Shown: one piece after another, positions 11,510 through 22,499 of the stretch
How positions within the stretch are numbered: the first letter of the stretch is position 1
How the letters are laid out: each line of letters opens with the position of its first letter
Assembly (NCBI GenBank): GCA_964036315.1
Contig: OZ038495.1
Span: forward strand, 26,248,190 to 26,312,189
Reading direction: 5' to 3'
Source of the DNA: Acanthosepion esculentum
Lineage: Eukaryota; Mollusca; Cephalopoda; Sepiida; Sepiidae
DNA: 64,000 nt
The notes under the pieces: generated by a model
Database searches by the model: none
What the model saw: only the letters and a program-made list of their open reading frames with translations
Told to the model about the DNA's origin: nothing
Translations under genes and position numbers: made by a program

Positions 11510-11850
11510 ACAGGGTCAGGTTGTGACACAAGGTCAGGGTTTAATGTGGGAAGGGAGGGGGAATGGACCCGAGTTTTCACCCGGACCGTAGTGCTTTGGC
11601 TTTAGCTGGTCTTAGCTTGTCCAAGCTGGTCTTTAGCTGGTCATAGCTAGTCTTAGCTGCGATACTACCAGCACAGGGATGAATCCCTGCGACCGGCCTG
11701 TATCAGAGATCGAATCTCAGTCCATAGGCGATCGTCCAGAGAGTAATCTGAGAACAGATACTACACCGTGATCTTAGCCTTGAAGCCGAGAAACAACCGG
11801 TCGCTACCGACTGCAAGCGGCCAGGGAGGAATCGAATGGTATAGTTGAGA
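11510..11850 (-). mobile_element. GC-richer repeat carrying a U2 snRNA-derived segment
   Basis: A sharply GC-richer island in AT-rich surroundings. It includes an internal run of imperfect AGCTGGTCTTAGCT-like units (11596-11655), a small hairpin (CAGGGATGAATCCCTG, 11676-11691), a box-B-like GATCGAATCTC (11708-11718), a second box-B-like ATTCGATTCC on the - strand (about 11831-11840), and the U2-like segment at 11751-11792. These are consistent with a composite SINE, but I saw no second copy in the window to set its ends. Confidence 0.45.
11751..11792 (-). ncRNA. U2 snRNA-like fragment (5' end region)
   Basis: On the - strand the sequence runs TTCTCGGC, five diverged bases, GGCTAAGATCA, then GTGTAGTATCTGTTCT. 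This follows the 5' part of U2 snRNA from about nucleotide 6 to 47, including the GTAGTA branch-point recognition sequence. The match stops abruptly after TGTTCT, and stem IIa, the Sm site and the 3' stem-loops are absent, so it is not a functional U2 gene. Confidence 0.8.
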
Positions 11851-12147
11851 TGTAAGTGGTTAACATGATAAGGAAAAGGCACTCGTTTGAAATACTGTGT
11901 TATCAGTGTGCTGTTGAAATTTCTAGATTGCTAGAATGTAGCATGTTCTGAAGAATATGTCAATAGTGTTTAAAAAAATAAAAATAAAATAAAATACAAC
12001 CGGCAATATTTAAATGATGCAACACTTAGGGAAGGGATTAAACTTAGGAATATTAAGATTACCTCCTCGCTTATCCATTGAAGCTGCTATCCACCAAAGA
12101 AAAAAAAAAAAAAGCTAGTCCCCACTGCGGGCCATTTAAAAATAGTT

Positions 12148-12287
12148 CGCACAGCTGATTGGTTGTACAAACAGCCAATCGGATGTGCGGAATACGTGGT
12201 CTTTCTTCGTAGAATTCTTTAAAAAGGCCAGAGTAACTGTTAGCGTTTTAAAAGTGAGGGGGAATCAGGGTTAGATCTCCCCTGATT
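12148..12287. promoter_or_regulatory. Promoter-like block: inverted CCAAT boxes and two hairpins
   Basis: At 12148-12190 an imperfect inverted repeat (CGCACA..GATTGG / CCAATC..TGTGCGG) places two CCAAT boxes head to head. TTTAAAAAT lies about 15 bp to the left and CTTTAAAAAGG about 30 bp to the right, at TATA-like positions. A second hairpin with perfect 8-bp arms (AATCAGGG / CCCTGATT) lies at 12263-12287. No coding region follows on either side, so this may be the promoter of an LTR or other element. Function is inferred only. Confidence 0.3.
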
Positions 12288-13094
12288 GGGTTGATTTGGT
12301 GATGGGGAGTATGATGTTGAAAGACCCGAAACTCCCTGATGAACCAAGTCAAAACATCACTGACGACCCCCTCGGGCGCCTACTTAAAAGCGTATTTTTG
12401 AATTATTGCATTGAAAAGACCAGAAGTGCATTGTGACTATTAGAAAATCTATTTTTTTTTCCAATATATTCACTTTACTTTTTTTGGGGTCCCATTGAAT
12501 TTTATTTTGGCCACACAAATGTAAAAGCTTTGCATTTCTATAAAATACTTTGTGAATTCTAACTTTGAGATGATGCTGGTGAAATTGACACAGAGTGTTG
12601 AAGCAGGTTTTCTTTTCTGGTATGATTGGTGATTTTTTTTGTCTCCAGTATTTATGAATTGATCTTTCAGATGTTTTAGCATTTATTTTAGCCTGTTTTT
12701 AATCTTTTTGTTAACAGGTAAAATTTTTATGTTTACTGAAATGTTCAGTTTTTAGTGTGGTTGGCTATTTTATGTGCATGTGGAATGAGTAATTTCTCCT
12801 GGGTTCATGAATGCTTTTTGGATTGTACATCCATAAGAAACAGAGGGTTGTAGTGCTACTTGAATTTTGATGTGTTTCCTGGTGGTAGAATTAAAAGCAA
12901 TGGTCCGTTAGTGTTGTTGATAACAGCAGTTGTAGAGGTAGGAGAAGGCAAAAGGAGTGTTACTTGCCTGTTGACTTAGCCAAAAGGGTTAAGTAAGTAT
13001 TAGTAGTAACAATCTGTAATTTTTCTCTCTGTGGTGAATTTGTTATAAGAAAGTTTGTTATTTTGAGTTCCATCTTGTAAAGCAGTTATTTTGT

Positions 13095-13097
<3 letters not shown>

Positions 13098-13150
<53 letters not shown>
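13098..13150. repeat. (TA)n microsatellite
   Basis: About 26 TA units. Confidence 0.95.
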
Positions 13151-13152
<2 letters not shown>

Positions 13153-13404
13153 TTTTACAGTTCTGAAACAGTAATACCTATGTGAGGGCAATCCTCACAA
13201 CTTCTTTTTGGGTTTTTGATTTAGTGCTAAGATTGACTAAATGGTGTCATGAATGACTAAAAAATAGTATAGCAGACCTGCAAATTTTAGCTTTCCATTT
13301 TACTAAGTGCAACAATACAACCATTAGAAAATTATTTAGAAACACAGATTTTCTACTATTTTGAAATTAAATTCTTTGTATTTACTAATATGGTTTGTAC
13401 ATTT

Positions 13405-13406
<2 letters not shown>

Positions 13407-13467
<61 letters not shown>
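13407..13467. repeat. (TA)n microsatellite
   Basis: About 30 TA units, directly adjoining the hammerhead candidate at 13470. Confidence 0.95.
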
Positions 13468-13469
<2 letters not shown>

Positions 13470-13472
<3 letters not shown>

Positions 13473-13565
13473 AATAAATCCTAATTAGCCAGTTCACTCT
13501 GATGATCCCATGTGGTGAAACCTAGGTAGGTAGTATCTGGTTCATTAGGATTTATTTATTTATTT
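13470..13565 (+). ncRNA. Candidate type I hammerhead-like ribozyme motif
   Basis: Core boxes are in order: CUGAUGA at 13499-13505, an 11-nt segment that can form only a 2-bp stem (CC/GG), then GAAAC at 13517-13521. A minimal stem III follows (C, loop CUAG, then GUA as possible cleavage triplet). The outer arms AAAUCCUAAUUAGCC and GGUUCAUUAGGAUUU (about 13476-13490 and 13539-13553) pair with one mismatch and one G-U, as stem I should. Extremely short stem III is known for schistosome and Penelope-type hammerheads. The weak stem II argues that this copy may be degenerate. No activity can be claimed. Confidence 0.4.
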
Positions 13566-13786
13566 TACTTTTGCTTTACTTAGTGTATTGAGCACTCTTC
13601 ATTTTTAACTTATTACTTGCTGGGTTTTTTTTTCTTTTTACCAGAGATTTAATGTACTTGATGATTTCTTTTGCCCTGTTAAAAGGTTTCTGGTGCTTTT
13701 TATTTTCTTTCCATTTTCCCTCGGATGCCAATTTATTTGGAAATTGCGCTATCCAAGTTTTTTCACCCACCAGGTTTAAGTAGATT

Positions 13787-13789
<3 letters not shown>

Positions 13790-13835
<46 letters not shown>
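13790..13835. repeat. (TA)n microsatellite
   Basis: About 20 TA units with one G interruption at the right end. Confidence 0.95.
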
Positions 13836-13859
13836 GAGCAAATTTAAAAGGAAATCCAC

Positions 13860-14880
13860 TCATTGTGTTTCAAAGTTCCAGACAGCCAACTTCCGGTGTT
13901 ATCCGCTTCAGTACGCAACTTCAAAGCTTGACCCAGAGACTTCATGTTAAACACTTTCACTTTATCAACAAACTCTTATAAGCACACACAGTAGTGACTT
14001 CACTTCAATGAAAGCAAGTCAATGCAATTCCTCATTTCTAAATATTCAGTCAACACATATTAACAAAACTTTTCATATTAAATCCTTGACCATTAAGCTC
14101 ATATATGAACTCTCTCTAAAATTAACAAGAAACTCCACAAATAAAAGTAAATTGAATTCTAAGACCTAATCTAATTTACAAAAACAAACTCCTTAATTCT
14201 TATTCAAATGGCATATTAACTAAACATGTTAATTTAGACCTTATTACACTTTTCATCCAATTTTTAGAATTTTTGATGGCATTGTTTATTTCATATAATA
14301 TATATGAATTTTTCTGTTACATTATTCAGTTTACAGTTCGATAAATGACTGCAACAATCTACACATCTGACTGACAAAACAATGTCTTTACAATTTTATA
14401 TTGAATGTCGTAATACAATATTCCTACAAATATAAAAATGAGTATCTATTGCACATTGTGTAGAAATACTTGAAGTCATGAAAAGATTGCAGTATATTGG
14501 AATCTAATAATCATTTCTGTTATTTTTATTGATAGTTAACATTTTATTGATAGCCTCAACTTTTAAATTATATTGATGACTTACCATCTATTTACATTTT
14601 TTTTCTCATTGTCAGTGAGAATTTAGCATTTAGTTGTTCCAACTTCAAAACAAAGGTTTTATTTATTTTTCTGTTAACAACCTGTCTGCTACTGAGTTAG
14701 GTTGCATCCATTTGGCATTTCATGTTATAATTGCACTAGGTAAACCATCAGTTGCTACTCAGCCATTTATAATGGAAATAAAAAAAAATAAAACAAGAAT
14801 GAAAATGAAGTTTTAGTATCTAAAAAAAAAAAAGAAAATTAAAGAAAATATGCTAACATAATATATATCTCTCTGGCCTG
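13860..14880. other. Unassigned AT-rich DNA
   Basis: No gene or bounded repeat is recognised. Confidence 0.5.
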
Positions 14881-14889
14881 AAGTGGAAA

Positions 14890-15776
14890 CAAGTGTCATG
14901 GCCGCCTTTGGTCACTCCCTAAACGGGGAAAAAACAGTACACTTTGACCTTGACCTTTTTGATTGTGTTCCCTACACACTGTAATTTAGTCTCATTTCAT
15001 TTTAGAATTGACCTAATTACTTTTTAGTTACTTTTGTGTTACAAACCTATTTGTAATACACCTCTTAAGCATTTTTAGACCTTTGTTTTTTCATAGCAAT
15101 TCACAACTTATTTTTTAGAGAGATATTTAGTATTTTGCGAGCTCTGTGTCTGTTATTGGTCTCCCTTAATATAACATGGTGACTTCTTGCTGAATTTGGG
15201 GGTTGGTACGCAGGCTCCTGGCCTTTGTGGCTAGGATGCCTGGACGGGCTACATATTAAGTTATGTTCCCATTTTTTTTGTCTGCTAACTGGATGCTAGT
15301 TGGCTCTGTCTTTCTTTCTCTTCTACCTTTATTTTGGCTTCTTGCGCATTTTCGACTCTCGGCATTCTGTCCCTACTTGCTGCCAGCACATTGTCCATAA
15401 CCTTTCCCATACACTACAGTTACTACAGGAGGTTTCGACATCGGACTCAACCAGCAGATTTGCAATGCCAGCACCGGACATTTGATATATCCAACAGCAT
15501 CACAATGCCAGCTTCCCAGCACTGACCAGATACTGTCACCAATACATTTCATGGCACTGACCAGATACCATCACCGATACCATTCCTGCCCGACCTGTCC
15601 AGTCTGAAGCCTGACCAGCCAACCAGCAGCAATCATCTGCAACGACCAGCAGCGAACAATGTCCCTTACTTTCGACTTAAACCTTTCCAGTATACTATCG
15701 GTTATAATAACAACAGGAGGTTTTGACACCGATCTTGGCCAGCATGTACACAACACTTGCACATCAACGTTCCAAC
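14890..15776 (+). other. GC-richer block preceding the 40-bp array, possibly an LTR and leader
   Basis: The segment from TGTCATGGCCGCC (about 14896) to ...AATATAACA (15175) begins TG and ends CA. It is followed at once by TGGTGACTTCTTGCTG, which resembles the way an LTR is followed by a primer-binding site. Downstream, two imperfect copies of CACTGACCAGATACyrTCACC occur (about 15520-15580). No gag or pol similarity was recognised and no second LTR was found, so the assignment is speculative. Confidence 0.25.
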
Positions 15777-16690
15777 CACCTACATGACTGGAACGACTGC
15801 ATTGCAACTTTCCAACCGTTGACATGACTGGAACGACTGCATTGCAACTTTCCAACCGTTGACATGACTGGAACGACTGCATTGCAACTTTCCAACCGTT
15901 GACATGACTGGAACGACTGCATTGCAACTTTCCAACCATTGACATGACTGGAACGACTGCATTGCAACTTTCCAACCATTGACATGACTGGAACGACTGC
16001 ATTGCAACTTTCCAACTGTTGACATGACTGGAACGACTGCATTGCAATTTTCCAACCGTTGACATGACTGGAACGACTGCATTGCAACTTTCCAACCGTT
16101 GACATGACTGGAACGACTGCATTGCAACTTTCCAACCGTTGACATGACTGGAACGACTGCATTGCAACTTTCCAACCGTTGACATGACTGGAACGACTGC
16201 ATTGCAACTTTCCAACCATTGACATGACTGGAACGACTGCATTGCAACTTTCCAACCGTTGACATGACTGGAACGACTGCATTGCAATTTTCCAACCGTT
16301 GACATGACTGGAACGACTGCATTGCAACTTTCCAACCGTTGACATGACTGGAACGACTGCATTGCAACTTTCCAACCGTTGACATGACTGGAACGACTGC
16401 ATTGCAACTTTCCAACCGTTGACATGACTGGAACGACTGCATTGCAACTTTCCAACCATTGACATGACTGGAACGACTGCATTGCAACTTTCCAACTGTT
16501 GACATGACTGGAACGACTGCATTGCAATTTTCCAACCGTTGACATGACTGGAACGACTGCATTGCAACTTTCCAACCGTTGACATGACTGGAACGACTGC
16601 ATTGCAACTTTCCAACCGTTGACATGACTGAAACGACTGCATTGCAACTTTCCAACCATTGACATGACTGGAACGACTGCATCCCAACTT
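15777..16690. repeat. 40-bp minisatellite, about 23 units, with higher-order structure
   Basis: The unit is GACATGACTGGAACGACTGC followed by ATTGCAACTTTCCAACCGTT (40 bp). Units are almost identical. Variant units recur regularly: CAATTT occurs in the units starting 16021, 16261 and 16501, exactly 240 bp (6 units) apart. The ACTGTT variant occurs in the units at 15981 and 16461, 480 bp apart. Because 40 is not a multiple of 3, the array is open in several frames on the - strand, which produces long artefactual ORFs. Confidence 0.95.
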
Positions 16691-16699
16691 CCAAATGTC

Positions 16700-19206
16700 G
16701 ACACGACCAGATGGGAGAGACGACAAAGAAAGAAAAGTTACTTAATGTCTATGAGTTTTCTACAATCCTGAAAGAAAGAAAATGTTAACACCCACAAATT
16801 TTAAATCTGACATGTATCCTCACCCTTCATCTTAACAAAATTGCTTAAGAAGAAAGGATGAACGCAGCAGTAATTCAATGTATTACAGTAGGAAATATTG
16901 TGACTCACTCTCATGCTTATCTGTTGGAATGTTTTGAAAGAGAAATTGAACTTGTGGTGGCAGTCTACCTGGATTTTAGGGGAAAAAATAAAATTTGAGT
17001 GTCATGTCCACAAATTACAATACGAAATTATAAACAACACAAAGAAATGATCTTTGCAGAAAAATACAGTAGATACATATATTTAAATGTTGTAAATGAA
17101 TGTTCTTTATAGTGGCCATGAAGAGATCAATAGTTTGGTGTGATTTGTTGCAAGAAAGTCTGCAAAGTTCAAAGTTATTTTGTTGCAAGTAATTTCAAAA
17201 CACGGTGAACAAAGAGAGAAGAGACAGGACTTACTTTGCCATGGCTTCGTGTTTAAGAAAATCATTGCTGACTGATGCATTGTAATGGTAACATGTGTCA
17301 TGACTGGGCTGGTTTAGTGACTGTTCTGTTTCGAAGATCTGTCTGCTGACTGTTTTGTTTCAGATCTGGTCACTGTTTTTATGGCATATGGTGAATTGGT
17401 GATCAGCTCACAAAATCTATCTGATTTTTGGTGGGAATGTATTCTATGACCCAAGCCCTGACCTATTTCTATGTCATTTGGAGTTCAACTGTGCGGACAT
17501 CGTAGAGAGCACACCACATGACTTGTCATATCCAATCAGGTTCCAGAAACCAATTATTTAATTTTGGAGGCATGTTTTGCACAGAATTGTAAAGTTTTTC
17601 ATATCTACTGATTTTTATAGGAATTATTTGTAAGCATCTGTTACTTGTTTTGTGCTTCACTTATTGGCCATAAAATATAGGAGTTTATATCTTATAAACT
17701 TATGATTTAGACTAGTTACTGATATTGTTTGATTTTTAAAAATCATTTTCTGGTCATGTAAAGATTAGAAAATTAATATTCTTTAATAAAAAGAATTATT
17801 CTTTTAAATTAATTTTTGTTTGAAAAATTAACAATGGGCAAGAAAGTAAAAGTAATGTTAATTAAAATTTGCATATTGATAAATTTATTGTTGTCAAATA
17901 TAAAATGTCTTCATGTAATGGGTGTACATAATCTTGGATTTTCCCTTCCTTCTTTTTTCATAAGAATTATTAACAATAAAAAAATCAATTTGTAATGTAA
18001 ACAAATTTAGTAATAATAATAAACTCATTAACCAAAATTATAGAAGCATTTGCTGGCAAAGAAATATACATTTTCTTTTTTTTTTGTATGATAAGTTTTT
18101 CTAGCACTGTAAAAATATTATCATTTAAATATATAGTATTTTGCACTTTAAAATAATCATATCAGGAATTACCAATTGTTGGGTTGTTACTGAACAGCAG
18201 CTCCCTACCTCGGGGAGCTCTCAAACATATAGATATGAAGTATTAAAGGAAATGAAAAATTGGGTGGCAAAATATGTTTATCATTTTATTAACAGTAACA
18301 ATTTAAAAGACAATAAAACATGACACAAACATAGTACTTACAAATATGTGATAATCGTACTTTAGAAGATTACTACCTTTAAGTTAAGGTGAGGTCATGG
18401 ATTATTATTGTTGTAAACTAGAAAAGGTTACTGAATGAGGAATAACCAAAATGGAGGTTGGAAATGAAATGGTAATCTTTATAACATCAACAAAATACAA
18501 TACTCGCCAGCGGCGTGAAGTAGGTAAACCACTGCTAGTGGTAGACTACTTAGACAGCATATTACCCCCACTTACAATAGTGTCCAACGTATTTATGAGG
18601 ATTGTGACATACCCATTAGTGTTCATAGGTACGGTATATAACAATTATTTAGGAATATCTTTTGTTCCCCATTTGTGAGTTTGGATGTCAGTAGTGGCAT
18701 GTCTTCTTCCAACCCTTTCTCAGGTCCAGACTGCTTCTCTAACTGTGTCAGGCCAAGGTTATCTGATCGCTAGACTAGGGATTCTAGTTAAATCTCTACA
18801 GCACAGTAGAATTGAAACTCTCATTTATTATTCATTAATATCAACTAACATTGTTTTTTGTTTCTTCATATGTTCCTTTTAAATGCTTTTTATTCTTTAG
18901 AGAGAAATCAGACAAGAAATAAATAGTATTAAATATGCATTGTATAATTTTTGATGATAGTTCATTTCATTAAGATGAGTAAGAAGATGTATTCTTCAGA
19001 AAGAAGATTTTAGATGTTTATTGGACAAAACTAATTTTGAAAAAGGCCTCATATCTTGAGCACTCAGAACTTCTTTGGATTTTCTTTCTTATTTAGCATA
19101 GATAATATTTATCCTTAAAATTATAATAAAGTTTATGAGAATAAGTTATTGCCAATTAAATATTAATTATGTGGTAGAATTAAGTTAGTAACATTTAATT
19201 TCAACT
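16700..19206. other. Unassigned AT-rich DNA
   Basis: No gene is supported. A short reading frame at 18451-18678 (+) with RQRREVGKPLLVVDY is of somewhat higher complexity than its surroundings, and the next frame continues to 18882, but I do not recognise a family. Confidence 0.4.
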
Positions 19207-19225
19207 TATAATGCATTTGTGGTTG

Positions 19226-19361
19226 GGGCACCTCGAGGCAGTGTAATGGTTAGCAAGCTTGTCTCGCTAGAACAATTATGATTGAGTAGTGAGTCCGATC
19301 CTCACTGGGTGTCTCCTACTTTCGGCCTTGTGCCACATCTAAGCTACACTTGGAAAATCAC
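19226..19361 (+). mobile_element. 136-bp tRNA-derived SINE with 19-bp target duplications
   Basis: The flanks TATAATGCATTTGTGGTTG (19207-19225) and TATAATGTATTTGTGGTTG (19362-19380) match at 18 of 19 positions and bound the insert exactly. The insert starts with a tRNA-like head: a box-A-like TAATGGTTAGCAAG and, about 45 bp on, a box-B-like GAGTCCGATCCTC enclosed by GTGAG/CTCAC. A short tRNA-unrelated tail ends in CTTGGAAAATCAC. It is probably transcribed by RNA polymerase III and mobilised by a LINE. Confidence 0.85.
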
Positions 19362-19380
19362 TATAATGTATTTGTGGTTG

Positions 19381-20870
19381 CAGATATATTGTCTAATTGT
19401 ATATGCACAATCTCCTTATAAAACCTATTTCCTAATCAGCTTAAAGTAATAAATGAATGAAATTTTGCTAATTAATTTGGGCAAAATTACACATTAAAAT
19501 AAAATTAGTTTCACTTTACAGTTCAACACAAAATTTAGTGCATTTCATTCTCTTAAGACACTATTTTGTTTTTGTTACAAAAGTAAAAATCTTTCTCATG
19601 TTCTCTATAAAGTGGTGTGTTGTAGAAGTGTGAATTTCTTTTACTATTATTATTATTATATATCTGACTTGTGACACCTGTATGTGGGTGTGAATACACA
19701 AATTGTAAATTATGAACTTATGATTTGGTGTGGTTACTCTAAAGTAAATTATGATTTATAATTATGAGAAACATAGTTACTCCCATTTCAGTGATAAATT
19801 TGGAAAAAGAAGACAAAATAGTTGTAAAAGCAAAAAAAAAAATTTTATATACACATTTTTACAAAGGAAAGTATTCCAGTGAATTGAATGAATCTGACTA
19901 AGCTTGTCAAATGTTGTATAGTAAAAAATATAATAATTATGATTAGAAATAAAAAGAGTCAATAAAAGACTTGGTTTGTGTTGTACGAAAGATGATAAAA
20001 TGTCCTTAGACAAAGATCAATCTTCAAATTGGTAAAAGTTTCTTTTTGAGAAACAAGTAAATTTTTCTTTCTTAGAAGTTGAGACAGGCTTAATTTAAGT
20101 TAGGTATGATTGTACTTAGTAATTTATCTGGTGGTTTATATAAAGATTCTTATTGTCCTTGTAAGTTGTAGAATTTTTATTCTACATCATTTCAAATAGC
20201 TGAAAATAACTTGTCCAATTTTGTGCAAAAAAGTGGATCACAGAGCCTTGATATTTCTCTGACTCTTGATTGGCCAATTAATGCTAATATCATGTTTTCT
20301 ACTACATCTGAATTGTATCGACCTAGTTTCGAATCTGAACAAAAATACAATTCCACCAAAAATCTGTCGATGTGTTTCAAGCCTATCACATGACATACAA
20401 CATTATAAATACCCAGCAATATTTTCAACTCTCTCTCTTTCGTCTTCTCTCACACACAAGATATAACATTAGAGAGATTATGTTTGTCCCTTAAGGGCAA
20501 ACACTATGAAACACACAAACAAACACACACATTCACATGTACGTATGCATATCTACAATATCTACTCATTCCTCCAACCACAAAGACAAATTCTAACAGA
20601 GATTTTCTTCAGCACTCAACAAGTCTCCAACACCTTCTTATCTAATAACATTCTTTTCATTGAGACTGAACTTTATTTCATGAACTGAAATCTTTCCCTG
20701 GAGTCCAGATGAAAAAATACGACAAAATTGAACTTCTTGGGTAAACTCACACACACCAGTTAAACACACACACATTTTGAATGTAAAGTTAATTAAACAA
20801 CAAACTACAAGATTTCAACCCAAATCTACACCATTGTAATTCTTTTTACAATATATTGAAAATTGTTGAC
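19381..20870. other. Unassigned DNA with a TATA/CCAAT-like block
   Basis: No gene is recognised. At about 20267-20430 a CCAAT-type GATTGGCCAATTA is followed after about 135 bp by ATTATAAATACCC and a CT-rich segment, a promoter-like arrangement without an attached coding region. Confidence 0.3.
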
Positions 20871-20894
20871 CAAAATATTGCACAAGGCATAATA

Positions 20895-20995
20895 ACACAA
20901 TCACTTCTTGTTACAATTCTGCCAGCTTCTGAGTGTAGCATGATTGAAGGGGTTTGATTGCTCAACAATGTCTGACACAGTTTTGTGTTGTTTTC
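20895..20995 (-). repeat. Diverged duplicate of the gypsy 3' terminal segment at 22.5 kb
   Basis: About 95 bp (CTTGTTACAATTCTGCCA, TGAGTGTRGCATGATTGAAGG, GTCTGACACAGTT) recur as a direct repeat at 22515-22600. The latter lies just downstream of the integrase remnant on the - strand and continues its coding register, so both are probably pieces of one gypsy family. Confidence 0.6.
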
Positions 20996-21619
20996 TCTTG
21001 TTTGCTCATTGTTTTGCTAGGACATCTGTAAAGTAAAAATTGCACGGATTGAATTGAGGCTGTTCAATACCGCTGCAAGTTCAACATACTGACTGAGGCT
21101 TGCTCTTGTGTAACAAACACTTTAACTTTGTTTCTATGAGTCTGTTAAAAAGCGTTTTTTCCGAGACTCATAGAGATAAATCTTTTCAAAATGAATTCAG
21201 AGTTTTCTATTCAGGTAAAATATTTTTGCACATATTTTTAATTAATCTTAAGGTTGAGCTTTTACTTGAGTGTGATCGATTATGAAAAAGATGGTTGCGT
21301 GTACTTGGCAGTACATTTGTATCATGTTAATGTGTCATGCTGGACATCTATGACTAACAGTGAATAATATGACAAAATGTACTGTGCGCTTATCTGCAGC
21401 ACTCATGGCATGACTAACTGACTGCTAGTAGCCACAGACATTATACTTTATTGAAATGTGATTGGTCTCTATAAATAGTTATAAGGGAATTAACTCTGTA
21501 TTTATTAATGCATACATCTTTAATCTCAAAATATAAGAATTATAATGTTCATTATTGACAGATAAAATAATTACATGGTATATTTCATTAAGATATAATA
21601 TATGGACAATCACAGGTGT

Positions 21620-21835
21620 AGACTCGTCCTGGGTACGACGTTAAACTGCATCCAACAGCAAGGCCTCTGATCAGGAGGTTTTGAGGAAGCGTGGAACCAC
21701 CTCTTAGTTGCTGGTGTTCCCAGGTCCACCCAGACCTGAGGTGGTGGCACCTGTTGGGGTCCCAGCTATGGGCAAATAGTGAACTTCCAGGTCTTTCCCA
21801 CGTCCTGGGTATGACGACAAACTACATCTGCATAT
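21620..21835. repeat. GC-richer repeat fragment with an internal direct repeat
   Basis: CGTCCTGGGTACGACGTTAAAC (21629-21650) recurs as CGTCCTGGGTATGACGACAAAC at about 21803-21824. ACAGGTGTAGACT (21614) recurs at 22416 beyond the neighbouring 31-bp array. The block is probably part of a SINE or other retroposon, but its boundaries are unclear. Confidence 0.4.
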
Positions 21836-21904
21836 TTGATAAATATTATCAACAAAATAATTGCTTTTTTATAAAGATCACAAAAGACCAGAATGAAAAT
21901 GAAA

Positions 21905-22345
21905 AAATATTATTACCAGCTCTACGTTTTTGAAAAATATTATTACCAGCTATACGTTTTTGAAAAAAACATTATTGCCAGCTCTACGTTTTTGGAAAAA
22001 ACATTATTACCAGCTCTACGTTTTTGAAAAAATATTATTACCAGCTCTACGTTTTTGGAAAAATACTATTACCGGCTCTACGTTTTTGAAAAAATATTAT
22101 TACCGGCTCTACATTTTTGAAAAAATATTATTACCAGCTATACGTTTTTGGAAAAAACATTATTACCAGCTCTACGTTTTTGGAAAAACATTATTACCAG
22201 CTCTACGTTTTTGGAAAAATATTATTACCAGCTCTACGTTTTTGAAAAATATTATTACCAGCTATACGTTTTTGAAAAGATATTATTGCCAGATATACGT
22301 TTTTGAAAAAATAATATTACCAACTATACTTTTTGGAAAAAAACT
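21905..22345. repeat. 31-bp minisatellite, about 14 units
   Basis: The unit is approximately ATTATTACCAGCTCTACG followed by TTTTTGGAAAAAT, with indels in the A run that vary the period between 30 and 32. A (TCTA)n tract follows at about 22400. The 142-codon frame across it (21930-22358) is a by-product of the repeat. Confidence 0.9.
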
Positions 22346-22499
22346 TTCTCAGCATTAAATGGCGCAACGAAGGTCGATATGCTGGTTAAATAAACAATCT
22401 ATCTATCTATCTACAGGTGTAGACTAGCCTCATACCCCTAGAATTGGCATTAGCATCGTTATTGGCATCATTAGCTTTTTGTTTTGTATTTGATGTTTT

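Noticed and set aside
12325..12365. GAAAC followed closely by CTGATGA as a permuted hammerhead
   Set aside because: Only three bases separate the boxes and no pairing arms are present, so a hammerhead fold is impossible here.
12310..12370. Resemblance of GTTGAAAGACCCGAAA to a segment of large-subunit rRNA
   Set aside because: The match is limited to about 15 bases and the following sequence diverges, so an rDNA fragment cannot be supported.
15777..16690. CRISPR-like appearance of regularly repeated units
   Set aside because: The units are contiguous with no unique spacers, and the genome is eukaryotic.
15571..16726. Three overlapping 300-377-codon - strand frames rich in Cys, Ser and Val
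   Set aside because: All are translations of the 40-bp minisatellite in different frames. Cycling through the same peptides in three frames is expected when the period is not a multiple of 3.
21930..22358. 142-codon + frame with repeated TSYTFLKK-like peptides
   Set aside because: Product of the 31-bp minisatellite.
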